Of a stretch of 64,000 nucleotides of DNA, positions 18,901 through 25,705 are shown piece by piece. The position numbers were made by a program, and so were the translations under genes. Origin of the DNA: CAYLMG01 sp964493425 (lineage in GTDB: Bacteria > Planctomycetota > Phycisphaerae > Sedimentisphaerales > Anaerobacaceae). The stretch covers positions 37,496 through 101,495 of the forward strand of contig CAZBMW010000007.1 in assembly GCA_964493425.1 (NCBI GenBank). The letters run 5' to 3'. Within the stretch, counting starts at the first letter, position 1. Every line of letters begins with the position of its first letter. The notes under the pieces are model-generated. The model was not told where the DNA came from and did no database searches. It saw nothing but the letters and a program-made list of their open reading frames with translations.

Positions 18901-20341
18901 CGGGCCGGATTCATTTTTGATGACGTTTTTCAGGGACATAATGCTGCCAAAGCCGGGTCTGCAGCTTGAAATTGATGAACACTCTGCGGATGCTGGAGTG
19001 ATTACGCGTCTTGAAGCATATTTAGAGAGCTTAAAGCACTATGAGCCTGAGAGGGTAAAGCGTGGACGTGATTTGGTACATAAGAGAGGCTCTGGTATGG
19101 AGGCAGGAAGGAAGTGGTACATTCCATATATGGGAGACAGCTCTTACGGTCTTGCAGCGGCTTTGAGGGCGTATGGTCAGCTGGCAGAAGTTATGCCGCT
19201 GGCCGATGAGGTGGCTTTGATTGATGGGCGAAGCTATACTTCGGGCAAGGAGTGTCTGCCGTGCGCGATTACCACCGGTGATATGCTTAAGGTGGTAAAA
19301 TCGGAAGGATTTGAGCCGAGTAAGGCGGGTTTCTTTATGCCAACGGCTGGCGGGCCCTGCAGGTTCGGGATGTATAACTGTCTGCACAGGCAGGTCTTGA
19401 GATATATTGATTGTTTGGACGCGGCTGTTATTGCGCCTAATCAGGACAGCAGCTTTTATTCTGAATTTACAAGGATTGCAGGGGTTAAGAGCACAACAAA
19501 ATTCAGTAAGGATTTGTGGCTTGCAGTTGTTGGTCTTGATTTGCTAAGAAAAGTGATTTTACGATTGCGTCCTTTTGCAGTTGATTCGAAGGGGGCTGAA
19601 CGACTTCATCGGGATTGTATAAGGCGATGGGAACAAGCTGTGGAGCGGCGAAGCAGTCTGAGTGAGCTGCGTGCCGTTATGGAGGTTTTTGCACAAGATT
19701 TTTCGGCACTTGATTTTGACCGTACGGCAGTGAAGCCGCGAATCGGGATAGTAGGCGAGATTTATGTTCGCAGTCATCCATTTGCTAATGATAATGTGAT
19801 AAGCAGGCTTGAGGCGCTTGGAGCGGTCTGTGATTTGGCTCCGCTTGCGGAGTGGATTTATTATACGAATTTTACTCGTGCCCGGATGGCGAGGCGCAGG
19901 GGACAATGGAAGAATTTGCTTACCAATGTTATTCAGAACTTTTTACAGATGAAATTGGAGAAGTCGCTTGCCAAGCCTTTAGAGAAGAAATTCGGCCCGC
20001 TGGCGGAGGAACCGGTTGAGAAGACCCTCCAGATGGCCAGCCCATATATCCATAATACGTTTGAGGGCGAGGCGATACTGAGCGTGGGCAAAACAGTTGA
20101 GTATTATCATCAGGGCGTCGGCGGTGTTGTTAACGTTATGCCGTTTACGTGTATGCCGTCGACGATAGTGAGCACGCAGACCAGACGTGTCAGTGCCGAT
20201 TGTGATGATATGCCGATATTGAATCTGAGCTTCGACGGCCAGGAGGATTCGACCCTGACTACGAGGCTGGAAGCATTTGTTGAGCAGGTTCGTCAGCGGC
20301 GCAGTTGTAACGTGAGTATAGCTGAGCTTACGGCTGTATAA
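15971..20341 (+). CDS. Fused acyl-CoA dehydratase activase (double BcrAD/BadFG ASKHA domains, DUF2229 and HgdB-like C-terminus)
   Basis: 1456 residues. Two tandem ASKHA ATPase domains begin GIDIGSTSSDVVILD (~residue 32) and GVDVGSISTNVAVID (~residue 357). Each has the cysteine motif CAAGTGSFL and a second Cys in RCSVFAKSD / RCTVFMESD, the likely ligands of the [4Fe-4S] cluster shared by HgdC-type activators. A DUF2229 region follows (~715 on; TAQTCYPVKVAYGH, NQLCPYVQTLCYQ, SRPYNGCDNGVNLE). The last part resembles the dehydratase/HgdB fold (ECLPCAITTGD, TAGGPCRFGMYNC). Such proteins use ATP to push an electron into 2-hydroxyacyl-CoA dehydratases or benzoyl-CoA-type reductases, or act in double-cubane enzymes. 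No separate dehydratase subunit genes are adjacent, so the substrate is unknown. Start ATG 15971 has AGGGAG six bases upstream; ATG 15950 has no site. Confidence 0.92.
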   Translation: MDEKLKSHRFLTAGGEQRITEALRSGGKFYVGIDIGSTSSDVVILDEAGKVVFDDYRRTMGRPIETVRDQLALIFERKGESDLELFAATGTAGRFFASLAGIPFVNEVPAQAAAIGRLYQDFEQATIIEMGGQDSKLIFISRQEGRSRVRDFALNTVCAAGTGSFLDQQAQRLGIDIEGEFGELALQSRTVPRMAGRCSVFAKSDMIHLQQQATPNCDIVAGLCLALARNLKSNLGCGRDFVKPIVFTGGVAANIGVVRAFENVFELEQGELVVPEKHFFTGAIGAVLVAKGRERAEGDGKVELAVIDDYLKERGSALKQAPRRPILQKPKLPPPESRVYENLLDEANEPIDAYLGVDVGSISTNVAVIDEKKRVLAKAYLMTAGKPLEAVRQGLDIVGKKVVGKVNILGAATTGSGRYLTGDFIGADVVINEITAQAAGAAIVNPKVDTIFEIGGQDSKYISLENGVVVDFEMNHACAAGTGSFLEEQAQRLGINIKEEFAEKAFASDGPIKLGERCTVFMESDLLSYQQQGACTEDLVAGLSYSIVANYLNRVVGRRRVGENICFQGGTAFNKAVWSAFEQVTGKPIMVPDHHEVTGAIGAAAIAAERMKNKGGRQSTFRGFENIVHIEYSVESFNCEHCPNNCEIKKVQLPGSEPLYYGSRCDRYNIKKKKASAVDLGAFEYREKKMFEYAGLSSRSFESQSLPVNKKTVGIPLALIGVQLLPMFSRFFKALGFEAVHSGKTNKRIIRKGVETVTAQTCYPVKVAYGHILELVEKGVDYIFLPSIVSMTANFPENKHNQLCPYVQTLCYQIKTAFADRLGKTKILTVPLRLGEGDKLLYKTFGQLSAELGVSRRAVKRAVDEAVEAQSNFEQALRDKGAEIMEALKPDERLFVLVSRPYNGCDNGVNLEVPKKLAELGVKLMPMEMLDLSKAKLSDEYLHRSVYWVYGQKILRAAEIIKRDERLFAIYLSNFSCGPDSFLMTFFRDIMLPKPGLQLEIDEHSADAGVITRLEAYLESLKHYEPERVKRGRDLVHKRGSGMEAGRKWYIPYMGDSSYGLAAALRAYGQLAEVMPLADEVALIDGRSYTSGKECLPCAITTGDMLKVVKSEGFEPSKAGFFMPTAGGPCRFGMYNCLHRQVLRYIDCLDAAVIAPNQDSSFYSEFTRIAGVKSTTKFSKDLWLAVVGLDLLRKVILRLRPFAVDSKGAERLHRDCIRRWEQAVERRSSLSELRAVMEVFAQDFSALDFDRTAVKPRIGIVGEIYVRSHPFANDNVISRLEALGAVCDLAPLAEWIYYTNFTRARMARRRGQWKNLLTNVIQNFLQMKLEKSLAKPLEKKFGPLAEEPVEKTLQMASPYIHNTFEGEAILSVGKTVEYYHQGVGGVVNVMPFTCMPSTIVSTQTRRVSADCDDMPILNLSFDGQEDSTLTTRLEAFVEQVRQRRSCNVSIAELTAV

Positions 20342-20383
20342 TAAGGATGATGGTTTTCAGGAGCGGAGTGCGGTAGATTTTTT

Positions 20384-20412
20384 TCGACATTTCCTTGTGA
20401 TTATCGTATAAT
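20384..20412 (+). promoter_or_regulatory. Promoter of rnpB
   Basis: TCGACA (20384-20389), a 17-base spacer and a perfect TATAAT (20407-20412). The predicted start near 20419 lies ~16 bases before the P1 helix of RNase P RNA. Confidence 0.82.
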
Positions 20413-20434
20413 ACTGTGTAGCTCTATGATAATT

Positions 20435-20948
20435 GATTGAGTGGGTCGGGCGGTCGCCCCTGCTGCTTCGATTTGCGAAGCAAAACGGCAGGGGAGGAAA
20501 GTCCGAGCAGGACAGGGCACGGTGGTGGCTAACAGCCACCCGGAGCGATCCGCGGGAAAGTGCCGCAGAAAATACACAGCCGATGGCCTTTCGGGGCACA
20601 GGTGAAGGTGAAAAGGTGCGGTAAGAGCGCACCGCGTCGCCGGTGACGGCGTCGGCAGGGCAAACCCCACCGCCTGCAAGACCAAATATGCTGAACGGAT
20701 TTCTTTTATTAGGATTCCGTTATCCGGCCCGGGTAATATCAGCGGGTAGGTTGCTTGTCGAGAAATCGACAGAGCCGGCCGGTAACGGTCGGCCAAGTTA
20801 AATGGCCGCTATCCCGTACCTATTTTGAAGAATAAGCAGAAAGTTTTTGGTAAAGGTGTTGAGCTGTATCTATGTGTAACTTTTATTTTGGCTTGTTTTT
20901 CAAAATAGGTGCAGGGATACAGAACTCGGCTTACAGACCCACTGAATC
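20435..20948 (+). ncRNA. rnpB: RNase P RNA (bacterial type A) with giant P18 helix
   Basis: Catalytic RNA that removes tRNA 5' leaders. Conserved regions visible: GAGGAAAGTCCGAGC (20494-20508), GGTAAGAGCGCACCGC (20620-20635), AGACCAAAT (20679-20687), GGGTAGGTTGCTTG (20744-20757) and ACAGAACTCGGCTTA (20919-20933). Helix P1 pairs 20435-20447 with 20936-20948 (AGTGGGTC with GACCCACT), fixing both ends to within a few bases. The helix just before ACAGAA (P18), normally a short hairpin, is here a ~28-bp near-perfect stem (20810-20837 with 20891-20919, one bulged A). It is capped by a further AAAGTT/AACTTT pairing, making the RNA ~514 nt. Own promoter upstream and terminator downstream. Confidence 0.97.
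20810..20919 (+). other. Expanded P18 stem-loop within RNase P RNA
   Basis: TATCCC (20810-20815) pairs with GGGATA (20914-20919). Then 20816-20837 pairs with 20891-20912 with only A20913 bulged and three G-U pairs. The remaining 53-base loop contains AAAGTT (20840-20845) against AACTTT (20879-20884). See the RNase P entry and findings. Confidence 0.85.
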
Positions 20949-20957
20949 TTTTTGAAA

Positions 20958-20991
20958 AAAACCGCCGGTTAACTAAGTTGCCGGCGGTTTT
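20958..20991. terminator. Intrinsic terminator shared by rnpB and the ilv operon
   Basis: AAAACCGCCGG (20958-20968) pairs perfectly with CCGGCGGTTTT (20981-20991) across a 12-base loop. It gives U-rich 3' arms in both directions. It sits between rnpB (plus) and the lipoprotein gene ending at 21022 (minus). Confidence 0.9.
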
Positions 20992-21021
20992 CAATTTAAC
21001 AAAGCTGAGAACAAAGGCTAT

Positions 21022-21837
21022 TTACCAGACATCCACCTCGACTTCTTCGATATCTTTCTCGAAATCGACTTTCCATTTTTTAATGTAAGAGCCTAGCTTG
21101 ATTTTGACGGTGACTATATCGTATTCGACTCCCATCTGTATTACGCCTTCATCGAGGCTGAGGTGGCTGAATTTGACGCCAGAGACCGTGTTTATTTTTG
21201 CGACCTCAGCGGGCGAGCTTTGTAGTTTAGTTATAGCACCAGCGAGTGCCTGATTGGCCATTCCGCCGCATACCTGAATAATTTGATTGTCTTCGATGAC
21301 CTGGGCTAAATCTTCTTGTGTGTTTTCCTGTACTTTTTTTAATATTTCGAGAAGCCTTGCGCTCGGATTACTGTAGGGTTTGCTAAGCATCTCTTTATCG
21401 ATGACCATAGAGCATTCGAAGAATGCATTTGCCCTCGGCTCTGCGAAGAGTGTTTTTGGCTTTTCATCTTCAATGAGCAGGTATTTGCGTTGAGCCATCG
21501 GCTCGTTCTCATCGAAGGCTGCCATTTTCAACCATTTTTTGTAGTCTTTTTTCTTTTGTCCTGTAACTGCGATTACGGTTTTGCTCTGGCTGAGCAGTTC
21601 ATATTCAGGCATATACATCTCATCGAGGACGTCCGCGGCGTTACTAAGCCGCAGGCCAGTGCCGTAGTATCCGCTAATGATGTCCGCATTAGTCGGGGCA
21701 GTATCTTTTTTTACAAAGCCGATGAGGTCGGCAGGGTTGCCGCAGCCGATAAGGTTCAGGGCTATCAGGGTGAGGGCCGATGCGAGGAGGTGTTTTTTGA
21801 TAATCCGGGTTTTTTGTTTAGTGGTTTTGTTTTGCAT
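21022..21837 (-). CDS. Lipoprotein of unknown function, last gene of the ilv operon
   Basis: 271 residues, no family recognised. A basic start (KTTKQKTRIIKKH) and hydrophobic core lead to lipobox LIGC (Cys ~33), so the mature protein is lipid-anchored. The remainder is mixed alpha/beta; a middle section (VIAVTGQKKKDYKKWLKMAA) and the C-terminal DFEKDIEEVEVDVW have no motif I can name. The gene starts 17 bases after ilvC and precedes the shared terminator, so it is probably cotranscribed with ilvBNC although nothing links it to branched-chain amino acid synthesis. Confidence 0.85.
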   Translation of the reverse strand: MQNKTTKQKTRIIKKHLLASALTLIALNLIGCGNPADLIGFVKKDTAPTNADIISGYYGTGLRLSNAADVLDEMYMPEYELLSQSKTVIAVTGQKKKDYKKWLKMAAFDENEPMAQRKYLLIEDEKPKTLFAEPRANAFFECSMVIDKEMLSKPYSNPSARLLEILKKVQENTQEDLAQVIEDNQIIQVCGGMANQALAGAITKLQSSPAEVAKINTVSGVKFSHLSLDEGVIQMGVEYDIVTVKIKLGSYIKKWKVDFEKDIEEVEVDVW

Positions 21838-21854
21838 TATTTGGCTCTCTAAAT

Positions 21855-22859
21855 TTAGATTTCTTTTGAATCAATCCAATTCATCATATTACGCAATTTT
21901 CTGCCGACTGTTTCAAGCAGGCAGTCGTGGTCTTTTTTGTAGAGCTGGTTAAACTTTTTCAGGCCTCCTTTATATTCAGCTACCCATTCTTTTGCGAAAC
22001 TGCCTGAGGTGATTTCAGAGAGAATCTTTTTCATTTCGGTTCTTGTTCGCTCATCGATTATTCTCGGGCCTCTTGTCAGGTCTCCGTATTCAGCGGTGTT
22101 CGATACGCTGTATCTCATATAGCTCATACCGCCCTGATACATAAGGTCGACTATCAGCTTCACCTCATGCATGCACTCGAAGTATGCCAGTTCAGGCTGG
22201 TATCCGGCCTCTACGAGTGTTTCAAAACCGGCTTTTATAAGCGAAGTAAGCCCGCCGCAAAGGACGCACTGTTCGCCGAACAGGTCGGTTTCAGTTTCTT
22301 CCTTGAAAGTTGTTTTTATGATTCCGGCCCGTGCTCCGCCGATACCATTTCCCCAGGCGAGGGCGGTTTTTAGTGCATCTGCTGTTTTATCCTGCTGGAC
22401 AGCCACGAGGCAGGGCACGCCGCCGCCCTTTTCGAACTCACTTCGAACCAGATGTCCCGGGCCTTTTGGTGCAATCATCACTATATTAACATCGGCAGGC
22501 GGGACAATATACTTGAAATGAATATTGAAGCCGTGGCAGAAGCCGAGGGTCTGGCCTGCTTTTAGATTCGGAGCGATAAGCTTTGCATAGACGTCGGCCT
22601 GTACTTCGTCCGGGATGGTAACTATGATAAGTGATGCATTATCCATAGCGGTTTTAATATCGCCGGGCTGAAAACCGTGCTTGATGGCGAGCTTATAATT
22701 GTCGGTGTCTTTCAGTTCGGCGACGGCAACTTCGATACCGTTGTCCCGCAGGTTCAGGCTGTGTGCGTGTCCCTGGCTTCCGTAGCCGATGACTGCTACC
22801 TTTTTGTTCTTCAGTGCGTCGAGAGAAGCGTCTTTCTCGTAATAAATAGTCAGTGCCAT
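21855..22859 (-). CDS. ilvC: Ketol-acid reductoisomerase
   Basis: 334 residues, the normal length for class I KARI. The N-terminal Rossmann domain has GYGSQGHAHSLNLRDNG for NADPH. The C-terminal helical domain has the Mg-binding regions GARAGIIKTTFKEETETDLF and LAYFECMHEVKLIVDLMYQG. It converts acetolactate or acetohydroxybutyrate to the 2,3-dihydroxy acid, the second common step of valine, leucine and isoleucine synthesis. It lies 152 bases downstream of ilvN in the order ilvB-ilvN-ilvC. The cytoplasmic enzyme is intact. Confidence 0.97.
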   Translation of the reverse strand: MALTIYYEKDASLDALKNKKVAVIGYGSQGHAHSLNLRDNGIEVAVAELKDTDNYKLAIKHGFQPGDIKTAMDNASLIIVTIPDEVQADVYAKLIAPNLKAGQTLGFCHGFNIHFKYIVPPADVNIVMIAPKGPGHLVRSEFEKGGGVPCLVAVQQDKTADALKTALAWGNGIGGARAGIIKTTFKEETETDLFGEQCVLCGGLTSLIKAGFETLVEAGYQPELAYFECMHEVKLIVDLMYQGGMSYMRYSVSNTAEYGDLTRGPRIIDERTRTEMKKILSEITSGSFAKEWVAEYKGGLKKFNQLYKKDHDCLLETVGRKLRNMMNWIDSKEI

Positions 22860-23011
22860 AATTCAAAATCCCCTTTATTATTAGATATTAAGCCGCTGGC
22901 CTGCTCTCTTACAGCAGATACTCAATAGTTATTATTATATTTGGGATGTTTTGTTAAGCAAGAAATTTACAAATGTTGTCTGTATTTGTACCGGCATCGG
23001 TGTTGGAATGC

Positions 23012-23500
23012 TTATGGTCCTCTTTTTTCCTGTCTGGGCATAGCGATAGTCCCCGTTCTGGCGACGCTTTTAATGCCGTACGGCCTGCAGACGTCGATAA
23101 AGGCCTCGATTTTTTCTTCGGGCCCGCTTATTTCTATCATAAGGAATTTCTGGCCGATATCGACTACTTTTCCTCTGAACATCTCTATCAGAGCGAGGAT
23201 TTCGGGTCTTTTTGCTGGCGGCGCTGAAATGGCTATGAGCATCAGGTCGCGTACAATGAGAGGCTGGCCGACAAAATCCTGGACCTTTACGACGGGAACG
23301 ACTTTTTCAAGCTGCTTTCTTACCTGCTCTACTACTCTGTCGTCGCCGACAACAACGATTGTCATACGTGAAAGGTCTGGCTCTTCTGTTCTTCCGACGA
23401 CGAGCGAATCTATGTTAAAAGCTCTTGCAGCAAACATACCGGCGACGTGAGCAAGAACGCCGGGCTTATTTTCGACCAGTGCGCTTATTATGTGTTTCAT
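23012..23500 (-). CDS. ilvN: Acetolactate synthase small (regulatory) subunit
   Basis: 162 residues. The N-terminal ACT domain begins KHIISALVENKPGVLAHVAG and contains FNIDSLVVGRTEEPDLSRM, the valine-binding side; the C-terminal ALS-regulatory domain follows (EIFRGK-type segment LALIEMFRGKVVDIG). It activates the IlvB catalytic subunit and confers feedback inhibition by valine. It starts 47 bases after ilvB. It could equally be named ilvH; the size matches both. Confidence 0.96.
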   Translation of the reverse strand: MKHIISALVENKPGVLAHVAGMFAARAFNIDSLVVGRTEEPDLSRMTIVVVGDDRVVEQVRKQLEKVVPVVKVQDFVGQPLIVRDLMLIAISAPPAKRPEILALIEMFRGKVVDIGQKFLMIEISGPEEKIEAFIDVCRPYGIKSVARTGTIAMPRQEKRGP

Positions 23501-23547
23501 AATTATTTCCTGCTATTGATATTTTTCAGCATTTACAGATTTAATTT

Positions 23548-25281
23548 TCAGACCAGTCTTTCGAGTATCTGCAGGCCGTCCATTTCGCTGAGGCTTTTGC
23601 CGGCGGGTACCATCGGCCAGACGTTTTCTTCACCTTCGACCCTGAAGTCGACTACACAGGGCTTTTTCTTGATACTGAGCATTTTCTTTACGGCCTTTGG
23701 GACATCGGTTTTTTTATCGACTGTTATTCCCTCTGCACCAAGTGCCTTTGCTACGGTTGCGTAGTCGGGATTGGCAAGGCGGTTGCAGGAATAGCGTCTG
23801 TTGTAGAAGAGCTGCTGCCACTGCCTGACCATTCCCATGAAACCATTGTTTATGATACAGACTTTTATGGGCAAATTATGCTCGACAGCAGTTGCTAGTT
23901 CTGTCATCGTCATATTAAAGCTGTGGTCGCCGTCTATATCGATGACTGTCTGGTCGGGTTTGGCGACCTGAGCGCCGATAGCTGCTGGCAGGCCGTAGCC
24001 CATAGTTCCCAGGCCGCCGGAACTTATAAACTGTCTCGGCCGGCTGAACTTGTAAAATTGAGCTGCCCACATCTGGTTTTGTCCGACTCCGGTTGTAATT
24101 ATGGCAGTGCCTTTAGTCTGATTATAAATCTCTTCAATGACGTATTGCGGTTTAATCTTTGTAGAGTTGTTGTCGTAACGGAGCGGGTATTTGTTCTTCC
24201 AGTCTGCGATTTTTTTAAGCCACTCTTTTCTCGGCCGGTGTTCAATTTTCTCTATCAACTCTTTAAGGATGAATTTTGCGTCGCCGACAACGGGGATATC
24301 CACATGAACATTCTTCGAGATGCTGGAAGGGTCGATGTCTATATGAATAATTTTAGCGTTCGGTGCAAATGTTTTTACATTGCCGGTAACTCTGTCATCG
24401 AAGCGTGCGCCGATTGCAATCAGCAGGTCGCATTCTTGGACGGCGTAGTTGGCGTATGCAGTACCGTGCATTCCGAGCATATCCAGTGATTCTGGTTTTT
24501 TCTGGTCGTAGCTTCCCAGCCCCATAAGCGTCATCGTTACGGGCAGATTTGCTTTTTGGGCCAATTGCCTAAGCTCATCGGATGCGTTTGCGCTGACAAC
24601 GCCACCGCCGACGTAGAGTACGGGTTTTTGCGATTCGTTTATAGCCTTTGCAGCGGCTGTTATCTGTCCGATGTGGCCTTTAGTTCTTACCTTGTATCCG
24701 GGCAGCTTGAGTTTTTCACCATCGTCGGGTTTGTACTCTGTGAGTTCGACGTCGACGGGAATATCGATTAGTACCGGACCGGGCCGGCTGGTCGATGCTA
24801 TATAAAATGCTTCTTTTATTGTTCTTGCCAGGTCTTTGACGTCTTTGACGATGCAGTTGTATTTTGTAACCGGCCTAGTAATACCCGTAGTGTCGGCTTC
24901 TTGGAAGGCGTCGTTGCCTATGAGGTTGGTTCGGACCTGTCCGGTGAGCGCAACGATAGGAATCGAGTCCATCATTGCGGTTGCCAGGCCGGTAACAAGG
25001 TTGCAGGCGCCAGGACCGCTGGTTGCAGCGACGACGCCGACTCTGCCGCTGGCGCGGGCATAGCCGTCGGCCATATGACAGCCGCCCTGTTCGTGACGAG
25101 GTATGACAACCTTGATGGGGGCATCATATAGTTTGTCAAAAAACGGCAGGACCACGCCGCCGAGATAGCCGAACATTTTGTCGACGCCCATCTCAATTAG
25201 GGTGTCGACGATGATCTGTGAGCCGGGTTTGAGTGAGGATTTTTCGGCTGACTCAGCCGCTTTGCGAGATTTGCCACTCAT
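23548..25281 (-). CDS. ilvB: Acetolactate synthase large (catalytic) subunit
   Basis: 577 residues of the thiamine-diphosphate enzyme family. The N-terminal PYR domain has the catalytic Glu in RHEQGGCHMADGYARASG. A central FAD-binding domain follows, then the C-terminal PP domain with IDGDHSFNMTMTELATA and the downstream NN (CIINNGFMGMVRQWQ). It condenses two pyruvates, or pyruvate with 2-ketobutyrate. A Ser/Lys-rich ~20-residue N-terminal extension (SGKSRKAAESAEKSS) precedes the fold. First gene of the operon; AAAGG lies upstream of the ATG at 25281. Confidence 0.97.
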   Translation of the reverse strand: MSGKSRKAAESAEKSSLKPGSQIIVDTLIEMGVDKMFGYLGGVVLPFFDKLYDAPIKVVIPRHEQGGCHMADGYARASGRVGVVAATSGPGACNLVTGLATAMMDSIPIVALTGQVRTNLIGNDAFQEADTTGITRPVTKYNCIVKDVKDLARTIKEAFYIASTSRPGPVLIDIPVDVELTEYKPDDGEKLKLPGYKVRTKGHIGQITAAAKAINESQKPVLYVGGGVVSANASDELRQLAQKANLPVTMTLMGLGSYDQKKPESLDMLGMHGTAYANYAVQECDLLIAIGARFDDRVTGNVKTFAPNAKIIHIDIDPSSISKNVHVDIPVVGDAKFILKELIEKIEHRPRKEWLKKIADWKNKYPLRYDNNSTKIKPQYVIEEIYNQTKGTAIITTGVGQNQMWAAQFYKFSRPRQFISSGGLGTMGYGLPAAIGAQVAKPDQTVIDIDGDHSFNMTMTELATAVEHNLPIKVCIINNGFMGMVRQWQQLFYNRRYSCNRLANPDYATVAKALGAEGITVDKKTDVPKAVKKMLSIKKKPCVVDFRVEGEENVWPMVPAGKSLSEMDGLQILERLV

Positions 25282-25358
25282 CTTTTTTGCACCTTTCCTG
25301 ATAAACGTTAAAAGTTATTCTGGTTAACCCCGCAAGGCCAAATTTCCAGCGGGGCAAA

Positions 25359-25445
25359 TTATAGCTTAGCCGGGTAGCTTCGTAAAGCCAATTGCTTTTG
25401 CCACCGAAGCAACCAGTCTTTACGAGGATATAAACCCTGCTATAA
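25359..25445 (-). promoter_or_regulatory. Composite stem-loop in the ilvB leader, candidate cis-regulatory RNA
   Basis: Nested pairings: 25359-25365 with 25439-25445 (7 bp), 25372-25375 with 25434-25437 (4 bp), 25379-25388 with 25418-25427 (10 bp, one wobble or mismatch depending on strand) and 25392-25397 with 25407-25412 (6 bp). It lies inside the ~225-nt transcript leader of ilvB. It does not match a T-box (no TGGNACCGCG) or any riboswitch I know. One wobble favours the plus strand, so orientation is not settled. Confidence 0.45.
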
Positions 25446-25513
25446 GCCCAAAACCATCCCCTCAGGGATGTCTCAGGTTTGCTTGCGTGTGTTTACACAC
25501 GTCAGCTTTGACT

Positions 25514-25542
25514 ATTAAACAATATCGGTGGCATTTTGTCAA
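25514..25542 (-). promoter_or_regulatory. Promoter of the ilvBNC operon
   Basis: On the minus strand, TTGACA (25542-25537), a 17-base spacer and TTTAAT (25519-25514). Transcription would start near 25507, giving a leader of about 225 nt before the ilvB ATG, long enough for attenuation control. Confidence 0.78.
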
Positions 25543-25705
25543 TAGTTTATTTTTATAAGTTTATTTTTTAGGTTATTCGTGTTTTTTGGTCGTGGCGAAG
25601 GCTTTTTTGCAGTTGCATTTGGAGCAGGACATTATTAAAATAATGGGCGTACAGCAAAGGTGCATAAATCGTGTTGTTTGCTAACACAATTCAGGAGAGT
25701 TAATT

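Larger units (their letters stand above)
25282..25705. other. 424-base divergent intergenic region with the ilv promoter and structured leader
   Basis: It separates ilvB (minus) from the protease gene (plus). It holds the ilvB promoter at 25514-25542 and, between promoter and gene, several hairpins: CGTGTG/CACACG (25486-25501), CATCCC/GGGATG (25455-25470), a long composite stem (25359-25445) and CCCCGC/GCGGGG (25328-25354). On the minus strand a five-codon ORF reads Met-Val-Leu-Gly-Leu-stop (25456 to 25439). No clear gene lies between 25545 and 25705. Confidence 0.7.

Noticed and set aside
25400..25480. Glycine-riboswitch-like words (CACCGAAG, CTCAGG) on the plus strand in the ilv leader
   Set aside because: The GGAGAG core, the spacing and the expected pairing are missing, and the downstream plus-strand gene is a protease.
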